Shown here: positions 60,743 through 64,000 of the stretch, piece after piece
Layout of the letters: each line of letters begins with the position of its first letter
How positions within the stretch are numbered: position 1 is the stretch's first letter
Assembly: GCA_020633315.1 (NCBI GenBank)
Contig: JACKDV010000001.1
Location: forward strand, 1-64,000
Source: Myxococcales bacterium
GTDB taxonomy: Bacteria; Myxococcota_A; Polyangia; Nannocystales; Nannocystaceae
Direction of reading: 5' to 3'
DNA length: 64,000 nucleotides
Translations under genes and position numbers: made by a program
Notes under the pieces: generated by a model
Told to the model about the DNA's origin: nothing
The model's database searches: none
What the model saw: the letters and a program-made list of their open reading frames with translations, nothing else

Positions 60743-61798
60743 TCAGGCCACCACGGGCAGCCGCGTGCGGGGGCGCGGCGCGAGCTCGATGCGCTCGGGG
60801 TGCGCGGTGCCGCAGCCGTAGGGCGAAAGCCCCAGCTCCTCGAGCATCCGCAGGTCGTCCTCGGGTCCGCGGTTGGGCGTGGTGAGGAAGTCGCCGATCA
60901 TCATCCCCGAGGCGCCGGCGCTGAACATCAGCGGCAGCAGCTGCCCCAGGTAGGTGCGGCCGGCCGCGATGAAGATGTTCTGGCGCGGCAGGAACAGCCG
61001 GTAGGCCGCGATGATCCGCAGCATCTCCAGCGGGGGCAGGGGCTCGGCGCCGGCCAGCGGCGTGCCCTCGATGCCCACCAGGAAGTTGAGCGGCACCTCG
61101 TCCACGTCGAGCTCGCGCAGCGCCTCGGCCAGCTCCACGCGATCGGAGGGGGCCTCGCCCATGCCGAAGATCCCGCCCACGCAGGTGCGCAGCCCCTTGG
61201 CCTTGGCCCGACGGATGGTCTCGATGCGCTCGTCGTAGGTGTGGGTGGTGACGATCTTGGCGAAGTAGCTGCGCCCGGTCTCGAGGTTGTGGTTGAGCTC
61301 GGTGAGGCCGGCGTCCACCAGGCGATCGAGGGCCGCCTCGCTCAGGAAGCCCACCGAGGCGTGGGCCTCGGTGTGGCCTGCCTCGCGCACGGCTCGGATC
61401 GCCGACTCGATGTGGGCGAGGCCCTTGCCGTCGTCGTCCAGGCCGCGGGTGGCGGTGACCAGGCCCAGCGCGGTGGCGTGGCGGGTGCGGGCACGGGCGC
61501 TGTGCTCCACCACCGTGCTCACCGGGGTGAACTTGCTGGGCGCCACGTGGGTGGAGTAGTGGCGGCTCTGCGAGCAGAAGCCACAGTCCTCGGGGCAGCC
61601 GCCCTCCTTGGCGTTGATGATCGAGCACAGGTGCACGTGCCGACCGAAGCGGGCCCGCCGCACGCGGTCCGCGGCGGCCATCGTGTCCCAGACGTCGAGC
61701 TCGCCCGACAACAACGTGAGCAGGGCCGCAGGATCGACGGCTCGCTCGTCTCCGGCGAGGATGCGATCGGCGTGCTGCGCGGGTGCGACGAGGCTCAT
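60743..61798 (-). CDS. bioB: Biotin synthase
   Basis: The 351-aa length fits BioB. It has the cluster motif in GGCPEDCGFCSQS with C68, C72 and C75, the YNHNxET-like LNHNLETGRSYF, a GGIFGMGE segment, IPLNFL-like VPLNFLVGIEGTPLAG, and RPRxxL-type residues in AAGRTYLGQ. The second, sacrificial [2Fe-2S] cluster ligands include the cysteine in HVHLCSIINAK. The enzyme inserts sulfur into dethiobiotin. No other bio genes are adjacent. It is divergent from the PDH operon, whose downstream carboxylase-type use of biotin is unrelated. Confidence 0.93.
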   Translation of the reverse strand: MSLVAPAQHADRILAGDERAVDPAALLTLLSGELDVWDTMAAADRVRRARFGRHVHLCSIINAKEGGCPEDCGFCSQSRHYSTHVAPSKFTPVSTVVEHSARARTRHATALGLVTATRGLDDDGKGLAHIESAIRAVREAGHTEAHASVGFLSEAALDRLVDAGLTELNHNLETGRSYFAKIVTTHTYDERIETIRRAKAKGLRTCVGGIFGMGEAPSDRVELAEALRELDVDEVPLNFLVGIEGTPLAGAEPLPPLEMLRIIAAYRLFLPRQNIFIAAGRTYLGQLLPLMFSAGASGMMIGDFLTTPNRGPEDDLRMLEELGLSPYGCGTAHPERIELAPRPRTRLPVVA

Positions 61799-61938
61799 GG
61801 CGCGAGGATATACCAGGGTTCGGGCCCGAGATCCGGCGCTGGGGCCTCGGTCACGCGACGCCGGGGCCGCGCGGTGTTAGGCTCCGCGCCCGCGACGAGC
61901 CCCCGCGCCACCACGGCCGAGCTCGTCGCCTGCCCCGC

Positions 61939-61945
61939 AGGAGGA
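61939..61945 (+). promoter_or_regulatory. Strong Shine-Dalgarno site for the GTG start of pdhA
   Basis: AGGAGGA lies four bases before the GTG at 61949, the strongest ribosome-binding site seen in the window, and fixes that start in preference to upstream in-frame codons. Confidence 0.7.
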
Positions 61946-61948
61946 CCC

Positions 61949-62977
61949 GTGAGCCCACCCAACGATCCGACCCCGGCCGCCCCCGTGGCGGGCCACGATC
62001 TCGAACGGCTGCGCCACTTCTACAACCAGATGCTGCGGATCCGCCGGTTCGAGGAGGCCGCCGCCCGGGCCTACACCCAGGGCAAGATCAGCGGCTTCCT
62101 CCACCTCTACATCGGCCAGGAGGCCATCGCGGTGGCGACCGCCGACCTCATGCGGCCCGGCGATCGCGTGGTGACCACCTACCGCGATCATGGATTCGCG
62201 GTCGCGCTGGGCTGTGACACCGGCGCCTGCATGGCCGAGCTCTACGGCAAGAAGACGGGCCTGGTCGGGGGCAACGGCGGCTCGATGCACTTCTTCGCCA
62301 AGGAGCAGGGGCTGTGGGGCGGCTACGCGATCGTGGGCGGCCACGTGCCCGTGGCCACCGGTCACGCCTTCGCCTCCAAGTACCTGGGCGACGGTGCGGT
62401 CACCCTGTGCTTCTTGGGCGAGGGCGCGATGCACATCGGGGCCACCCACGAGGGCATGCACCTGGCGGGCCTGTGGCGGCTGCCGGTGGTGTTCGTGATC
62501 GAGAACAACCAGTACGCCATGGGCACCCCGCTGCGGCGCCAGACCGCGGTGGACGACCTCACCGTGCGCGCCCCCGCGTATCGCATGACCTCGGACCGCT
62601 GGGTGGTGCGCGACGTGTTCGAGACCCGCGCGCGCCTGGCTCGGGCCATCGAGCAGGCGCGGGAGGAGTCGCAGCCGTCCCTCATCGAGCTGCTCACCTA
62701 CCGCTTCCGCGGTCACAGCATGAGCGACCCCGGCAAGTACCGCAGCAAGGACGAGGTCGATCAGTGGAAGGAGCGCGACCCCCTGCACCGCGCGCAGGTG
62801 CAGCTGCGGGACGAGCACGGGGTGAGCGAGGAGGAGCTCGACGCCCTCGACGAGAGGATCGGGGAGGAGATGGACGCTGCCGTGGAATTCGCCGAGAGCT
62901 CGCCGCTACCCGATCCCGAGCATCGCTTCCGCGGGCACTACGTGGAGGACGATCTCGCCGCTGGGGGGGAGGGCTGA
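61949..62977 (+). CDS. pdhA: Pyruvate dehydrogenase E1 component, alpha subunit
   Basis: The GTG at 61949 gives 342 aa; upstream in-frame sequence is not protein-like. It has FYNQMLRIRRFEEAAARAYTQGKISGFLHLYIGQEA, typical of E1 alpha, the loop YRDHGFAVALGCD, GGNGGSMHFF, and the thiamine-diphosphate motif GEGAMHIGATHEGMHLAGLWRLPVVFVIENN (GDG-like start to NN end). RFRGHSMSDPGKYR is the phosphorylation-loop region. It decarboxylates pyruvate with the beta subunit. The beta-subunit gene starts 3 bp later. Confidence 0.92.
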   Translation: MSPPNDPTPAAPVAGHDLERLRHFYNQMLRIRRFEEAAARAYTQGKISGFLHLYIGQEAIAVATADLMRPGDRVVTTYRDHGFAVALGCDTGACMAELYGKKTGLVGGNGGSMHFFAKEQGLWGGYAIVGGHVPVATGHAFASKYLGDGAVTLCFLGEGAMHIGATHEGMHLAGLWRLPVVFVIENNQYAMGTPLRRQTAVDDLTVRAPAYRMTSDRWVVRDVFETRARLARAIEQAREESQPSLIELLTYRFRGHSMSDPGKYRSKDEVDQWKERDPLHRAQVQLRDEHGVSEEELDALDERIGEEMDAAVEFAESSPLPDPEHRFRGHYVEDDLAAGGEG

Positions 62978-62980
62978 GCC

Positions 62981-63964
62981 ATGACCGTGCTGCAGATCCG
63001 CGAGGCGCTCCGCGCCGCCATCGACGAGGAGATGGCCCGTGACGACCGCGTGTTCGTGATGGGCGAGGAGGTGGGCCACTACGACGGGGCCTACAAGGTC
63101 ACCGAGGGCCTGCTCGCCAAGTACGGCGAGCAGCGGGTGGTCGACACCCCGATCGCCGAGGCGGGCTTCGCCGGGGTGGGCATCGGCGCCGCCATGGCCG
63201 GGCTGCGCCCGATCGTGGAGTTCATGACCTTCAACTTCTCCGCGGTGGCCTTCGACCAGATCCTCAACAACGCAGCCAAGCTGCGGCAGCTCAGCAACGG
63301 GCAGTTCACCCTGCCCATCGTGTTCCGGGGGCCCAACGCCGCCGCCCACATGCTCAGCTCCACCCACAGCCAGGCCTTCGAGAGCTTCTACTGCGGCTTC
63401 CCGGGGGTGAAGGTGATCTCGGTCGCCACTCCCTACGACGCCAAGGGCCTGCTCAAGTCGGCCATCCGCGACGACAACCCGGTGCTCTTCTTCGAGAGCG
63501 AGGTGATGTACTCGGTCAAGGGCGAGGTGCCCGACGAGGAGTACCTGATCCCGATCGGCAAGGCCGACATCAAGCGGCCCGGCGAGGGGATCACGGTGAT
63601 CACCTGGGGGCAGGGGGTGCCGGTGGCCCTGGCCGCGGCCGAGCTCGCGGCCCGGGACGGCCTCGACTGCGAGGTGATCGACCTGCGGACCCTGCGTCCG
63701 CTGGACGACGAGGCGGTGCTCGCCAGCGTGCGCAAGACCAACCGGGCCGTGCTCGTCTACCACGGCTGGCCCTATGGCGGCACCGGGGCCGAGGTCAGCG
63801 ATCGGATCCAGCGGCTGGCCTTCGACCACCTCGACGCCCCGATCGAGCGCGTCTGCTACGACGACGTCAACATGCCCTACGCCGAGAACCTCGAGCAGCT
63901 GGTGATCCCCAGCCCCGAGCGGGCCCTCGAGGTGATCCGCAAGGTCGCCTACTACCGCATCTGA
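62981..63964 (+). CDS. pdhB: Pyruvate dehydrogenase E1 component, beta subunit
   Basis: The 327-aa protein opens with TVLQIREALRAAIDEEMARDDRVFVMGEEVGHYDGAYKVTEGL, the standard E1 beta start, with the catalytic Glu in MGEEV. It continues with DTPIAEAGFAGVGIGAAMAGLRPI, FNFSAVAFDQILNNAAK, RGPNAAAHMLSSTHSQAFE, and the C-terminal VIDLRTLRPLDDEAVLASVRKTNRAVLV. It forms the alpha2beta2 E1 tetramer with the upstream product. Operon order E1 alpha, E1 beta, E2 is shown by the following start codon. Confidence 0.93.
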   Translation: MTVLQIREALRAAIDEEMARDDRVFVMGEEVGHYDGAYKVTEGLLAKYGEQRVVDTPIAEAGFAGVGIGAAMAGLRPIVEFMTFNFSAVAFDQILNNAAKLRQLSNGQFTLPIVFRGPNAAAHMLSSTHSQAFESFYCGFPGVKVISVATPYDAKGLLKSAIRDDNPVLFFESEVMYSVKGEVPDEEYLIPIGKADIKRPGEGITVITWGQGVPVALAAAELAARDGLDCEVIDLRTLRPLDDEAVLASVRKTNRAVLVYHGWPYGGTGAEVSDRIQRLAFDHLDAPIERVCYDDVNMPYAENLEQLVIPSPERALEVIRKVAYYRI

Positions 63965-63974
63965 GGACGAACCG

Positions 63975-64000
63975 ATGGCCAAGATCGTCGAGCTCCCCCG
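63975..64000 (+). CDS. pdhC: Pyruvate dehydrogenase E2 (dihydrolipoamide acetyltransferase), 5' end only
   Basis: An ATG 10 bp after pdhB begins MAKIVELP and runs off the window. This is the usual N-terminus of the E2 lipoyl domain. Only eight codons are visible, so the call rests mostly on operon order. Confidence 0.6.

Overview
The window looks like chromosome of a myxobacterium, most likely of the Nannocystineae type (Nannocystis/Plesiocystis/Enhygromyxa relatives). The reasons are very high GC in nearly every codon third position, about fifteen lipoproteins whose lipobox cysteine is followed by Ser/Thr/Gly or Asp/Gly linkers, a MYXO-CTERM-like sorting tail, myxobacterial Cys-rich repeats, and a Ser/Thr kinase fused to TPRs. 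The taxonomic call is inference. I see no rRNA, tRNA, insertion sequence, phage or CRISPR array. Forty-nine coding regions are called. The first is cut by the left edge and the last (PDH E2) by the right edge.

Layout. 1-11157: secreted and envelope proteins (neutral-ceramidase-like lipoprotein, alpha/beta-hydrolase lipoprotein, PHP-domain lipoprotein), PspA, a polytopic membrane protein and a papain-family protease with a C-terminal repeat region. 11176-14299 (minus): PilZ protein, FliA-like sigma factor, membrane protein, YscJ/FliF-like lipoprotein and MYXO-CTERM protein. 14533-26046: the most unusual region, a peptide/protein-maturation island. It has two radical SAM genes and a LuxR-type regulator on the plus strand. 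A tightly overlapping minus-strand operon follows: radical SAM-methyltransferase fusion, HxsD, HxsB, second radical SAM. Opposite it is a plus-strand pair: a half-length radical-SAM-like protein translationally coupled to an HExxH putative peptide hydroxylase. The two operons diverge from a 630-bp spacer that holds a degenerate ~41-bp tandem repeat. No HxsA-type His-Xaa-Ser precursor is visible.

26050-38311: PHB-depolymerase-like esterase, then a six-gene minus-strand operon (AMP-ligase, KAS III-like enzyme without its usual His/Asn, lipoprotein, outer-membrane barrel, hydrolase lipoprotein, sodium:solute symporter). Divergent from it is a PhaR-type regulator, followed by a second PHA/ester-hydrolase-like lipoprotein and a Cys-rich lipoprotein. 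38455-43713: nucleosidase-like protein of unknown function, di-heme oxidoreductase lipoprotein, Cys-rich/Gly-rich lipoprotein. 43757-55323: UvrD-type helicase with S9B peptidase, a small conserved protein, a MATE-like exporter with a TetR regulator, a TPR kinase, and a ferritin-like lipoprotein. 55423-60727: coiled-coil membrane protein, MBOAT acyltransferase and a very large SGNH/beta-propeller/SGNH protein, probably one envelope-acylation unit. 60743-64000: biotin synthase (minus) and the start of a pyruvate dehydrogenase operon (E1 alpha, E1 beta, E2).

All function calls come from reading motifs in the translations. No database search was run.
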